Below are positions 1 through 7,468 of a stretch of 39,564 nucleotides of DNA, piece by piece. Every line of letters begins with the position of its first letter. The first letter of the stretch is position 1. Source of the DNA: Bacillota bacterium (lineage in GTDB: Bacteria; Bacillota; Clostridia; Peptostreptococcales; Anaerovoracaceae); NCBI GenBank assembly GCA_019420305.1, contig JAHZHL010000038.1, positions 1 to 39,564 on the forward strand, given 5' to 3'. Under the pieces are notes generated by a model. It was not told where the DNA came from, made no database searches, and saw nothing but the letters and a program-made list of their open reading frames with translations. The position numbers and the translations under genes were made by a program.

Positions 1-70
1 TGATAATCATTTTGGATCTGTCAACCAAAAACTCCACAACAACTTGACACCGCCCTGCGGAAAAAAGCAC

Positions 71-99
71 TTGCGCCCAGCCGGCAGATCCGCTATACT
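71..99 (+). promoter_or_regulatory. Probable promoter of the tRNA-Ser gene
   Basis: TTGCGC (71-76) and TATACT (94-99) are separated by 17 bases. This places a transcription start near 106, about nine bases before the mature tRNA. A better-looking TTGACA at 44-49 has no -10 at the right distance. Confidence 0.6.
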
Positions 100-114
100 A
101 TAGAAGTACGTTTA

Positions 115-202
115 GGAGAGATGTCAGAGTGGTCGATCGTGCGGCACTCGAAATGCCGTGCCCTTCACCGGGCCCCGGGTTCGAATCCCGGTCTCTCCGC
201 CA
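115..202 (+). tRNA. tRNA-Ser, anticodon CGA
   Basis: The acceptor stem pairs GGAGAGA (115-121) with TCTCTCC (192-198), followed by discriminator G and an encoded CCA (200-202). The anticodon stem CGGCA/TGCCG (142-146/154-158) encloses a seven-base loop with anticodon CGA at 149-151, which reads UCG serine codons. A long variable arm (GCCC/GGGC around 160-173) and the GGTTCGAATCC T-arm fit a class II serine tRNA. It stands alone with its own promoter and terminator. Confidence 0.95.
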
Positions 203-209
203 GATGAGA

Positions 210-245
210 AATGACACCCGCTGTGGTGTCATTTTCGCTTTTTGA
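210..245 (+). terminator. Intrinsic terminator after tRNA-Ser
   Basis: AATGACACC (210-218) pairs with GGTGTCATT (225-233) around a six-base loop. A T-rich run follows, eight bases after the tRNA CCA end. Confidence 0.75.
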
Positions 246-307
246 TGAAAAAAAAGAAACCGTTGGGAACCGCGTCCGTCACCTGACTGCTGGCCGCTTC
301 TGCGGCC

Positions 308-495
308 GGGTATACACCGTCGTGCGGATTTTTGAAATTGCGCATACAAAATGTATACACCTTCGGGTAAAATTAAAGTATTGCGTAGAATTTCATTAAA
401 AAATGCGCTCTGCTACTGCTTTTTTCGCTGAAAAACCGGGCCAAAAGACCCGGTTTTCTACGTAATCCGAATTTTTTTCTCTCAGGTGTATACCC
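308..495. repeat. R1 intergenic element, copy a (188 bp, terminal inverted repeats)
   Basis: The ends are an 11-bp perfect inverted repeat, GGGTATACACC (308-318) and GGTGTATACCC (485-495). A third GTATACACC lies inside at 353-361. Read in reverse, the interior aligns along its length with 15962-16150, including ATTGCGCATACAAAAT (337-352), further TTGCGTA-like motifs and a GC stem near the right end. It lies between the tRNA terminator and the 3' end of the macrodomain gene and has no convincing ORF. Equal length, matching ends and intergenic location suggest a MITE-like non-autonomous element or a conserved structured repeat. No target-site duplication is evident. Confidence 0.7.
432..457 (-). 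terminator. Terminator-like hairpin inside R1a
   Basis: AAAACCGGG (432-440) pairs perfectly with CCCGGTTTT (449-457) around an eight-base loop. On the minus strand it lies about 70 bases beyond the macrodomain stop codon and ends in a T run, so it probably terminates the SirTM-macrodomain operon. Confidence 0.6.
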
Positions 496-526
496 CACTG
501 TTTTCTATAACTTTTAGGATTCATTC

Positions 527-1306
527 TTACCGTTTCAACAGCCGTTCATAGATCTCCCGATCCCGATCTTTAAACACATTAAACACCACCATAAGCTCAG
601 GATGCGCTCTCAAGACTTCCCTTACGGTCTCCACAGCGATTTCCGCGGCCTCTTCATTTGGAAAATGAAACTCTCCGGTAGAAATACAGCAGAAAGCCAC
701 GGATTTCATTTTCCATTCCACAGCCGCCGCAAGACAGGAACGGTAACAGGAAGCCAGCAGCGTTCGATCCTGCTCCGTAACCTTTCCCCGCACAATCGGG
801 CCGACCGTATGAATTACATAGCTGCAGGGCAGATTATAGCCTTCTGTAACCTTCGCCCTTCCCGCAGGTTCCTCAAATCCCTGCTCCTCCATGAGCTTTG
901 CGCAGGCAAGACGAAGCTGGACGCCGGCAAAGGTGTGGATAGCATTGTCAATACACCCGTGGCAGGGAACATAACAGCCGGTCATGCCGCTGTTTGCCGC
1001 GTTTACAATTCCGTCCGTTCCGAGAGTTGTAATATCCCCCTGCCATAGATAGACGCCGTCCCGCGCCGGCTGCAAATTTTCCATTTTTGTAATTCCCTTT
1101 GCCCCAATCTCCTCCTGCAAAAGCGTGTCCTGAATCCGCAGGAACTCCTCACCGGCTTCTTTTGGAGGACGGACATTTACAAGAGAGCGAAACAGCTGCC
1201 ACTGAGAATCCTCATCCGGCGGAAAGCTTTCCGCCTGCTTTCTGTACTGGGGCATTTCATCAATCAGACAGTGATTCAGCCACCCAAGTGTTTCTATTTT
1301 TTTCAT
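527..1306 (-). CDS. Zinc-type macrodomain protein (protein-ADP-ribose hydrolase)
   Basis: The 259-residue protein has a helical N-terminal extension (about 1-80) followed by a macrodomain. Visible motifs are VNAANSG (101-107), a Cys/His cluster CYVPCHGCIDNAIH (111-124), IHTVGP (165-170) and STGEFHFP (209-216). The Cys/His cluster in the ADP-ribose-binding loop is typical of the Zn-dependent macrodomains that pair with class M sirtuins and remove ADP-ribose from proteins. Its ATG overlaps the sirtuin stop as ATGA, which indicates translational coupling. In the characterised family the sirtuin adds ADP-ribose to a lipoylated GcvH-like protein and the macrodomain removes it. Neither that carrier nor a lipoate ligase gene is nearby here. 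Confidence 0.88.
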   Translation of the reverse strand: MKKIETLGWLNHCLIDEMPQYRKQAESFPPDEDSQWQLFRSLVNVRPPKEAGEEFLRIQDTLLQEEIGAKGITKMENLQPARDGVYLWQGDITTLGTDGIVNAANSGMTGCYVPCHGCIDNAIHTFAGVQLRLACAKLMEEQGFEEPAGRAKVTEGYNLPCSYVIHTVGPIVRGKVTEQDRTLLASCYRSCLAAAVEWKMKSVAFCCISTGEFHFPNEEAAEIAVETVREVLRAHPELMVVFNVFKDRDREIYERLLKR

Positions 1307-2256
1307 GCGGAAACACCTCCCCGCAGCGATTCCAGGCTCCGCAGCCTTTCAAGGGTTTCTCCGATGTCACTGTCAATACAGATGGAACGGTTTTGAATTT
1401 TTTCCGGACATCCGCTATCTCCCGCATTCAGACAGGCGTAAACAGCCTGAGGATTCCGGGCGGTCATCTTCCAGAATGGATATTTGATAATGACCGGGGT
1501 GTTATATCCCACACCCATCTCCAGAAAAAGCACCTTCCGCCCATGAACGCGGCGGAGGAAAGCTTCGTAACGTCCGGCAGCTTCGCGCCACCCGTTGTCC
1601 TCTACGAAGCTTCCATCTGAACGAAGATTCATGGTCATAGGACGTCCGCACTTCGGGCAGTACGGAACCATCTCCGGGGGCACAGCCGTTTTCGCCAGGG
1701 TCCCTTCCGGCAGCCGCGGTTCTCCTGACGGCAGAATCTGATAGCCCTGAGCTTCCAGCATCTTTCGAATCATTTCCTCATTGTCATAAGTTTCCTTGTG
1801 GCAGGGTCTGCTGCACTGAAAAAGTCCGTAATCCCCCTGCGTATAGAACAGACGCTGCCTGTCGAATCCCGCTTTCTGAAAGCAGTGATCCACATTGGTC
1901 GTAATCACAAAATAGTCTTTACCCTCCAACAGGTGCCGCAGCTTTTCGTAGACCGGTTTCGGAGCCTGCATGTAACGGTTTATCTGAATGTATCTGCTCC
2001 AGTAAGCCCAGTACTCTTCCAGAGTTTTATACGGATAAAACCCTCCCGTATACATATCGTGAAATCCGTACTTCTTCTCAAAGTCTCCAAAATATCCGGA
2101 AAAACGATCTCCGGAGTACAAAAATCCGGCAGAGGTGGAAAGTCCGGCCCCCGCGCCGATCACAACGGCATCTGCCATGTCCAAGGCTTCTCTGAGCTGT
2201 TCTTCCGCGGAAATCCCCCTTGGGAGCCTTACTTCTCTTTTCTGAAACATTCTCAT
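1303..2256 (-). CDS. Class M sirtuin (SirTM), probable protein ADP-ribosyltransferase
   Basis: This 317-residue Sir2-fold protein has the NAD-binding motif GAGAGLSTSAG (34-44), ITTNVDH (118-124) and a zinc ribbon made by C148/C152 and C200/C203. The catalytic histidine of deacetylase sirtuins is replaced by Gln140 in YTQGDYG, the hallmark of SirTM enzymes, which ADP-ribosylate rather than deacylate. The first ATG (2256) has AAGGA close upstream; a second ATG two codons later has comparable spacing. It is the first gene of a two-gene operon with the macrodomain hydrolase. In known species such operons respond to oxidative stress and involve lipoyl-carrier proteins; that role is inferred from the family. 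Confidence 0.88.
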   Translation of the reverse strand: MRMFQKREVRLPRGISAEEQLREALDMADAVVIGAGAGLSTSAGFLYSGDRFSGYFGDFEKKYGFHDMYTGGFYPYKTLEEYWAYWSRYIQINRYMQAPKPVYEKLRHLLEGKDYFVITTNVDHCFQKAGFDRQRLFYTQGDYGLFQCSRPCHKETYDNEEMIRKMLEAQGYQILPSGEPRLPEGTLAKTAVPPEMVPYCPKCGRPMTMNLRSDGSFVEDNGWREAAGRYEAFLRRVHGRKVLFLEMGVGYNTPVIIKYPFWKMTARNPQAVYACLNAGDSGCPEKIQNRSICIDSDIGETLERLRSLESLRGGVSA

Positions 2257-2292
2257 CCCATCCTTTCTTCGCGCTTGTCTTTTCTGCTTCCT

Positions 2293-2320
2293 ATTTTACT
2301 CCCTCCGGCAGCTTTGGCAA
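2293..2320 (-). promoter_or_regulatory. Candidate promoter of the SirTM-macrodomain operon
   Basis: On the minus strand, TTGCCA (2315-2320) and TAAAAT (2293-2298) are 16 bases apart, about 40 bases before the sirtuin start codon. Confidence 0.4.
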
Positions 2321-2324
2321 GTAC

Positions 2325-2358
2325 GCACTTTTCGGTAACTATGTCACTTGAAAAGTGC
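2325..2358. promoter_or_regulatory. Inverted repeat upstream of the SirTM promoter
   Basis: GCACTTTTC (2325-2333) and GAAAAGTGC (2350-2358) form a 9-bp perfect dyad with a 16-base spacer. It sits just upstream of the candidate -35 of the sirtuin operon and just downstream of the decarboxylase stop. No T run follows on either strand, so an operator fits better than a terminator. Confidence 0.45.
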
Positions 2359-2386
2359 AAGTTGAAAAAAGGAAAAAGCAAAAGAA

Positions 2387-3805
2387 TCAAGAAAGTGCGC
2401 GCGCGAACCGTTCTAATTCTTTTACAGTACCGCGAATATCATTTTGGGTTGTCTCCGGATTAATGGTACACATCCGCAAAACCTTTTTCCCTCGAAGTTC
2501 CGTGGTAAAAATCTGAGCAAATCCGCTGTTTGTAATCTTTCTTGAAATCTCAGAATTGATTGTATCGATATCATGTGAATTTGCATGAACATCCGGTACA
2601 TAGCGAAAATTGACAATACCGAGCTGCGCAGGAGAAATAATTTCCCACTTTGGTCTTTCACGAAGCAGCATTTCCGTAAAGTTCGCCAGAGCGCATCCAT
2701 GCTCAATGATTTTACCCATGTTCCGACTGCCCATGACTTGCAAGGTAAGCCATAATTTTAACCCACGCGCCGGACGTGTCAGTTCTGGCCCTAAGTCCCA
2801 AAACTCAATACTTCCCGGATAGATTTCAGAGTCTTTTAAGTATTCCGGGTGCGAAGCGAAACTTTTAATCAGAACAGATTCGTCCCGCACTAATACTGCG
2901 CTGCAGCCGTAAGTTTGCAGCATCCATTTATGCGCATCCCAGCTCAAACTATCTGAGTATTCAATACCGGAAAGCTCATCTTTGAGTTGTTCAGATAATA
3001 ATGCCGACGCGCCAAATGCTCCGTCAACATGCATCCACATTCCATATTTATGGCAGATCTTTGAGATATCCATTAGCGGATCAATACTGCCTGTATTCGT
3101 CGTCCCAGCAGAAGCGATAACCGCAAAAGGCTTCCGATGATCCAACAAGTCTTTTCCAATACTTTCCCGCAACCGGTTAATATCCATGCGAAACCTCGAG
3201 TCTGTCGGAATTATGCGGATCTGTTCTTTACAAAATCCAATCATAAGAAGCCCCTTTGTTACAGAGGAATGGGTTTGTTCTGATACATAAACTACCGCTC
3301 GGTTACGCTCATTATAAGCTAGATTGCAATCCCTTGCCGCAGTTAAAGCAGTTAAATTCGCTATCGATCCGCCGGAAACAAAAAGACCGCCGCTTTTCTC
3401 GGGATAACCGGCTAAACTACACATCCATCGAATCAATTTCTTCTCTACAAGATCTGCTATCGGCGCATTAATCCGGCAACTTGCATGAGGATTATATGCG
3501 TTTGTCATTACATCACCCATCCAAGATAGCAGTGACGCAGTTGAAGGAATACAGGCGAAGCTGCGTGGATGCTGTGCCAAAAAGGCATGAGTGTAAATAT
3601 TCTGCAGCATTTCAGAGTACACATCCTGAACGGGGCGACCATACGCAGGAATACTTTGTTCTTCCATACATTTATAGATCGCTTTTGAAGCGGGACGATA
3701 CACTGGTTGTACATCCAGCGTATTATAAAACTGAACCGTCTGCCCTACAAAATCTTTCATTAATTCACCAATTTGAATATTCTGCTGTATTCCTTTTATG
3801 TTCAT
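2387..3805 (-). CDS. PLP-dependent group II amino-acid decarboxylase
   Basis: The 472-residue protein belongs to the DDC/GAD fold type I decarboxylases. Markers are a substrate-loop region (YNPHASCRINAP, near 105-116), SGGSIANLTAL for phosphate binding, HVDGAFGAS with the PLP-pyridine Asp, and SWDAHKWM with the Schiff-base Lys. Length matches bacterial tryptophan/aromatic decarboxylases (about 470-490 residues) better than the larger tyrosine decarboxylases, but substrate cannot be read from sequence. AGAAGGAGG lies eight bases before the ATG. No amino-acid/amine antiporter gene is adjacent, and the divergent LysR gene that would be its natural regulator is broken. Confidence 0.85.
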   Translation of the reverse strand: MNIKGIQQNIQIGELMKDFVGQTVQFYNTLDVQPVYRPASKAIYKCMEEQSIPAYGRPVQDVYSEMLQNIYTHAFLAQHPRSFACIPSTASLLSWMGDVMTNAYNPHASCRINAPIADLVEKKLIRWMCSLAGYPEKSGGLFVSGGSIANLTALTAARDCNLAYNERNRAVVYVSEQTHSSVTKGLLMIGFCKEQIRIIPTDSRFRMDINRLRESIGKDLLDHRKPFAVIASAGTTNTGSIDPLMDISKICHKYGMWMHVDGAFGASALLSEQLKDELSGIEYSDSLSWDAHKWMLQTYGCSAVLVRDESVLIKSFASHPEYLKDSEIYPGSIEFWDLGPELTRPARGLKLWLTLQVMGSRNMGKIIEHGCALANFTEMLLRERPKWEIISPAQLGIVNFRYVPDVHANSHDIDTINSEISRKITNSGFAQIFTTELRGKKVLRMCTINPETTQNDIRGTVKELERFARALS

Positions 3806-3933
3806 ACCGGATGCCTCCTTCTATATTCATTTACTGTCTTGTTTTTTTTCAATCTTAATGCTGCCATAAGAAATAAGCACTGTAAAATTCATGGTTTTTA
3901 TGATATGGTTCAATTTTTTTGAAAGGAACTTTT

Positions 3934-4732
3934 ATGGAAATCCGAAATCTCATAACTTTCGTAAGGATTGCAGAAGTAAAGAATTTTTCCAAAGTCGCGG
4001 AGCAGCTAGGCTACTCGCAATCTGCAGTTACTATGCAAATCAAACAGTTAGAAACCGAACTGCACGCGCAGTTATTTGAACGGATCGGGAAGCGTGTAAA
4101 ATTGACATCCGCGGGTGAAAGACTGCTGCCTCATGCCCTGGATATATTAAACTCTGTCACGCAAGCAAAAAGCATTGCCCAGGAGCCGGAAAAAATTTCA
4201 GGGAAACTCCGTATAGGAACTTGTGAATCATATGTGATTAGTATGCTCCCACCTGTCATCATGGAATTTAGCGAGATTTGCCCCTCTGTTGAAATCAGTA
4301 CGCATACTGCCTTAGTTCCAGATCTGTTTAATATGCTCCGTCAAAACGACGTTGACATCCTTTACTTTCTTGATGAGAAAATCTACTTCCCCGAATGGAT
4401 CAAACTCTTGGAACAGCCGGAAAACATTTTTTTCGTAGCTTCTGCAGATTCGAAATTAGCCAGCCAAAAGAAAATTTCAATCGAACAGTTGTTGCAGGAG
4501 CCCCTGTATCTTACAGAAAGTAATCACTCAGTTTCTTTTAAAAAATAAGGGAATTTCATTTTTACCAGAATACGTTGTCCAAGATTATCTAAAAAACGGG
4601 CAGCTTGTTATTCTGAATACAGAATGTCCTGCGTTTGTTATGTGGAGCCAGATTGTATATCATCGGAATAAATATGTGACACCACAAATGAATCTTTTTT
4701 TGAAATTAATGCTTAAGCATATTCGAAAATGA
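3934..4732 (+). pseudogene. LysR-family regulator, disrupted by internal deletion and frameshift
   Basis: Translation from the ATG at 3934 (GAAAGGAAC seven bases upstream; the in-frame TTG at 3919 lies before this site) gives a standard LysR N-terminal winged helix and most of the effector domain. It stops at 4548 after 204 residues. From about 4535 another frame continues with GISFLPEYVVQDYLKNGQLV and runs to a stop at 4732, which is the expected LysR C-terminus. The two parts total about 265 residues against about 295 for the family, so roughly 30 residues are missing at the junction as well as the frame. It is divergent from the decarboxylase gene, the classical arrangement for a LysR regulator and its target. 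Confidence 0.85.
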
Positions 4733-4800
4733 GTTGTTTCTAAACGACAACACTTTTTCACGCGCCGCTAAAGTCTGTGGCGGAAAGGAGACTTTCGATT

Positions 4801-5715
4801 ATGGAAATTCGTGTACTTCGCTATTTTCTGGCGGTCGCCAGAGAAGAAAATATTACCGCCGCCGCTCAGTTTCTGCATCTGACGCAGCCGACTTTATCCC
4901 GTCAGATCCGGGATCTGGAAAACGAACTGGGACACCAGCTTTTCATCCGCAAAAGCCATCGGGTTGTCCTTACGCCAGAGGGAATGCGCCTGCGAAAACG
5001 GGCGGAAGAGATTGTTTCTATGGTGGACAAAACCGAAGCGGAATTTCATTCTATGGATGATGTCACCGGCGGCGATATTTACATCGGCGGCGGTGAAACG
5101 GATGCCGTAAAGCTGATTGCGAAAATCGCCAAAGAGCTTCATGACGCTTATCCGGATATTCACTTTCATCTTTACAGCGGAAACGCCGAAGATGTTACCG
5201 AACGACTGGACAAGGGCCTTTTGGATTTTGGTCTTCTGATTCAGCCTGCAGACCTTTCCAAGTACGACTTTCTCAATCTGCCTGCCACGGATGTCTGGGG
5301 AGTTGTCATGCGCAAAGACAGCCCTCTGGCGCGAAAAAAGGAGATCCCCAAAGAAGATCTCCTGCAGGCTCCCCTGATCTGCTCCCGTCAGGCCCTCGTG
5401 CGAAAGCAGTCGGGAAACGAATTTACCGACTGCTTTGGTGACGATCTGGACAAGCTGAATATCGTCACTACCTTTAATCTGGTTTACAACGCGGCGATCA
5501 TGGTGGAAGCCGGGCTGGGCTATGCCGTGACGATCGACAAGCTAGCCAACACTTTGGAACACAGTAATCTCTGTTTCCGCCCTTTGACTCCCAGGGTAGA
5601 ATCCGGCCTGAATATCATCTGGAAAAAGTATCAGGTATTCTCTCCTGCCGCGGAGTTGTTTTTATCCCGTCTGCAAGAGGCCTTTTCCACAGACGCCCAA
5701 GCCCCTGCACGCTGA
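4801..5715 (+). CDS. LysR-family transcriptional regulator
   Basis: The 304-residue protein is full length, with a winged HTH (about 1-60, containing AAAQFLHLTQPTLSRQIRDL) and a periplasmic-binding-like effector domain (about 90-295). GGAAAGGAGA ends nine bases before the ATG at 4801; the upstream in-frame GTG at 4777 would place the ribosome site inside the coding region. It lies 68 bases after the broken LysR gene and converges on the lipid kinase gene. Its target is not evident, because no intact divergent gene is adjacent. Effector unknown. Confidence 0.88.
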   Translation: MEIRVLRYFLAVAREENITAAAQFLHLTQPTLSRQIRDLENELGHQLFIRKSHRVVLTPEGMRLRKRAEEIVSMVDKTEAEFHSMDDVTGGDIYIGGGETDAVKLIAKIAKELHDAYPDIHFHLYSGNAEDVTERLDKGLLDFGLLIQPADLSKYDFLNLPATDVWGVVMRKDSPLARKKEIPKEDLLQAPLICSRQALVRKQSGNEFTDCFGDDLDKLNIVTTFNLVYNAAIMVEAGLGYAVTIDKLANTLEHSNLCFRPLTPRVESGLNIIWKKYQVFSPAAELFLSRLQEAFSTDAQAPAR

Positions 5716-5744
5716 AAAACAGACCTCGAAAAACAGATTTCCGG

Positions 5745-6725
5745 CTATTCGCCTTTTGCCCTGCCGTTTTGCCGACTGCCCGCCCCTTTCGGAACCAGAA
5801 AACGGATTGCCTTTGGCGCGATTTCAAAGGATACCTGCTGCGCGTCTGTGATTTCTCCATCCGTACACAGACGCATCGGGGAGTCGTTGGAAAAAATATC
5901 CAGCCTGTCGCACTTCCGGTAATCAATGACATGGGAAAGAGAAGGTTCCGAAAGATGGATCCCTTTGGCGTACTTGGGAAACATGCGGATAAAGGTCCTC
6001 CTGGAAACATTTCGCACCAAGCTCACATCCATTTTTCCGTCATCGGTTTTCGCCAGCGGAACGCCCTTCACGCCGCCTCCGCAAAAACATCCGTTAGCCA
6101 CCGCGATCAGCAGCAGCTTTCCATCGAATACGCTGCCGTCCTCGTAACAGACTTTCAGATTCGCTCCTTTCTTTTTTATCAGAATAATCGCTACCGATAG
6201 GAGATAAGCCGCGGAGCCTTTTATTAACGGCCAGTTCTTGGCTCTCGCTGTCTGATCCACCACATTACAGTCAAATCCGATATTAAACATGTTGATACAG
6301 CAGCGGGGCGCCTCTTTTTTACCCTTTGTCTGAACTGTGTAGCAGATAACATCGCTTTCCGCGGCAGAAGCGGAAAGCTGCGCTTCAATATCCAGAAAAT
6401 CTTCCGGCAGCCCGTAATTGCGGACATAATCGTTTCCCGTCCCCAGAGGTACACACCCTACTTCCGCGTTAAAAAAGCCATAAACTCCGTTAACAACTTC
6501 GTTTAAAAGTCCGTCGCCGCCGCAGGCATAAAAGCGAAGCGGTTCTTTCCCCTCTGATTCTTCACAAACCTGCCTGGCAAACCGCTCTCCGTCGCCGGCA
6601 TGCGTTGTCCGATAAATTTCCGGTTCAAGGCGCAGCTTCCTGCCGGCGTTTCTGATTGCGTCTTCGGTCTTTCGCTGCCGACCTTTCTGCCCTGCCAGCG
6701 GATTGATGATAAAAATATGGCGCAT
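5745..6725 (-). CDS. Diacylglycerol/lipid kinase family protein (DAGK catalytic domain)
   Basis: The 326-residue protein starts MRHIFIINPLAG and carries the ATP-binding motifs of the DagK/YegS family: INPLAG, CGGDGLLNEVVNG and PLGTGNDY. A beta-sandwich C-terminal domain follows. Such enzymes phosphorylate diacylglycerol or related lipids and recycle membrane lipids. The ATG at 6725 is preceded by GAGAGGGA six bases away. The reading frame stays open much further upstream, but that stretch lies beyond the promoter and has no domain homology I recognise. The gene is monocistronic. Confidence 0.87.
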   Translation of the reverse strand: MRHIFIINPLAGQKGRQRKTEDAIRNAGRKLRLEPEIYRTTHAGDGERFARQVCEESEGKEPLRFYACGGDGLLNEVVNGVYGFFNAEVGCVPLGTGNDYVRNYGLPEDFLDIEAQLSASAAESDVICYTVQTKGKKEAPRCCINMFNIGFDCNVVDQTARAKNWPLIKGSAAYLLSVAIILIKKKGANLKVCYEDGSVFDGKLLLIAVANGCFCGGGVKGVPLAKTDDGKMDVSLVRNVSRRTFIRMFPKYAKGIHLSEPSLSHVIDYRKCDRLDIFSNDSPMRLCTDGEITDAQQVSFEIAPKAIRFLVPKGAGSRQNGRAKGE

Positions 6726-6771
6726 AGACGATCCCTCTCTTCCTGCGGATTTCCGTAATCCGGTTAATCTT

Positions 6772-6800
6772 ATTATATCTTCCCCGCGCCTGTTCGCCAA
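6772..6800 (-). promoter_or_regulatory. Promoter of the lipid kinase gene
   Basis: On the minus strand, TTGGCG (6795-6800) and TATAAT (6772-6777) have a 17-base spacer, about 45 bases before the start codon at 6725. This also supports the short start. Confidence 0.6.
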
Positions 6801-6822
6801 CTGCCTGCTTTTAAATTTTGCA

Positions 6823-6917
6823 TTGACTTTGTGCCAGAGCGAGCTTAAACTGAAAATAAAAAACGCTTTGTGTTTTGTATGGAAATTATTTACATTTTGC
6901 TTGCCGTATTCTATACT
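6823..6917 (+). promoter_or_regulatory. Tandem promoters for the 47-codon gene
   Basis: Two good sigma-A type promoters follow each other: TTGACT (6823-6828) with TAAACT (6846-6851), and TTTACA (6889-6894) with TATACT (6912-6917), each with a 17-base spacer. The downstream one would start transcription near 6925, about 55 bases before the small gene. They are divergent from the kinase promoter. Confidence 0.6.
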
Positions 6918-6979
6918 GTAATTGTCAAAAGGGATCCCGATTGGCAATTGCTCGGGCAAGCGGGAGAAAGGAGAATGGA

Positions 6980-7123
6980 ATGGAAGAAATGACAAAAGAA
7001 GAAATGCAGCGATTTCTGATAAAAGAAGCGCAAAGAGGCAGCACAGAGATGGAAGCCTATCGAAATCTGATGGAAATTCTGGGGATTGAATTTCCAAATG
7101 AGAAAAAAGAACCCATTGAGTAA
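6980..7123 (+). CDS. Small acidic helical protein of unknown function (47 residues)
   Basis: A short, charged, probably all-helical protein starting MEEMTKEEMQRFL and ending in KKEPIE. AAAGGAGA lies about six bases before the ATG at 6980, and two well-formed promoters precede it, so it is likely translated. It has no signal peptide or membrane segment. I do not recognise a family. Immediately downstream is the R2a repeat, which may form its 3' UTR. An overlapping ATG at 6975 gives only a five-codon peptide and is probably not the start. Confidence 0.6.
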   Translation: MEEMTKEEMQRFLIKEAQRGSTEMEAYRNLMEILGIEFPNEKKEPIE

Positions 7124-7150
7124 TCGTTATTTACATCAAAGTAGAGGGAG

Positions 7151-7377
7151 CGGGCTTGCCACCGCTCCTCCGCATAGGGGAACTCCTCACGGCTTCCCCC
7201 CCGCTTTGTGTCCAATTCCATTTTTTTCTCAGACGGGAACAAAAAGTTCGTTCTATCTAACTTTCTGCCTTATCGAAATTTGTCGGAATAAATCGAATCC
7301 GGTCGAAGTTGTTCCAAATGAAGCTCCAATTAAAGCTCCAATTAAAGCTGCCACTTCCAAAACAAAAGAAAAACAAT
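7151..7377. repeat. R2 dispersed repeat, copy a
   Basis: About 225 bases that align with 14339-14548. Shared blocks include GGCTTGCCAC, GTGTCCAATTCC, ACGGGAACAAAAAGTT, ATCGAATCC, GTCGAA and TTCCAAAACA, in the same order and spacing. By eye the copies are roughly 70 percent identical. There is no shared plausible ORF, since frames are disrupted between the copies. Near its end, ATTAAAGCTCCA is tandemly repeated. The copy fills most of the 345-base gap between the 47-codon gene and the ABC permease gene. It is probably a decayed mobile-element remnant or an intergenic repeat family. Confidence 0.65.
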
Positions 7378-7468
7378 AATGGGACAATTCGTACAAGGCA
7401 GACTGGCTCATTTTGGTAGGTAGTTGGCCACCTGGCTGTAAAGGAAAGGCCTTTGTATTTTTACTACC

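Noticed and set aside
44..49. Perfect TTGACA upstream of the tRNA gene
   Set aside because: No -10 hexamer lies 15-19 bases downstream; the TTGCGC/TATACT pair fits the tRNA start better.
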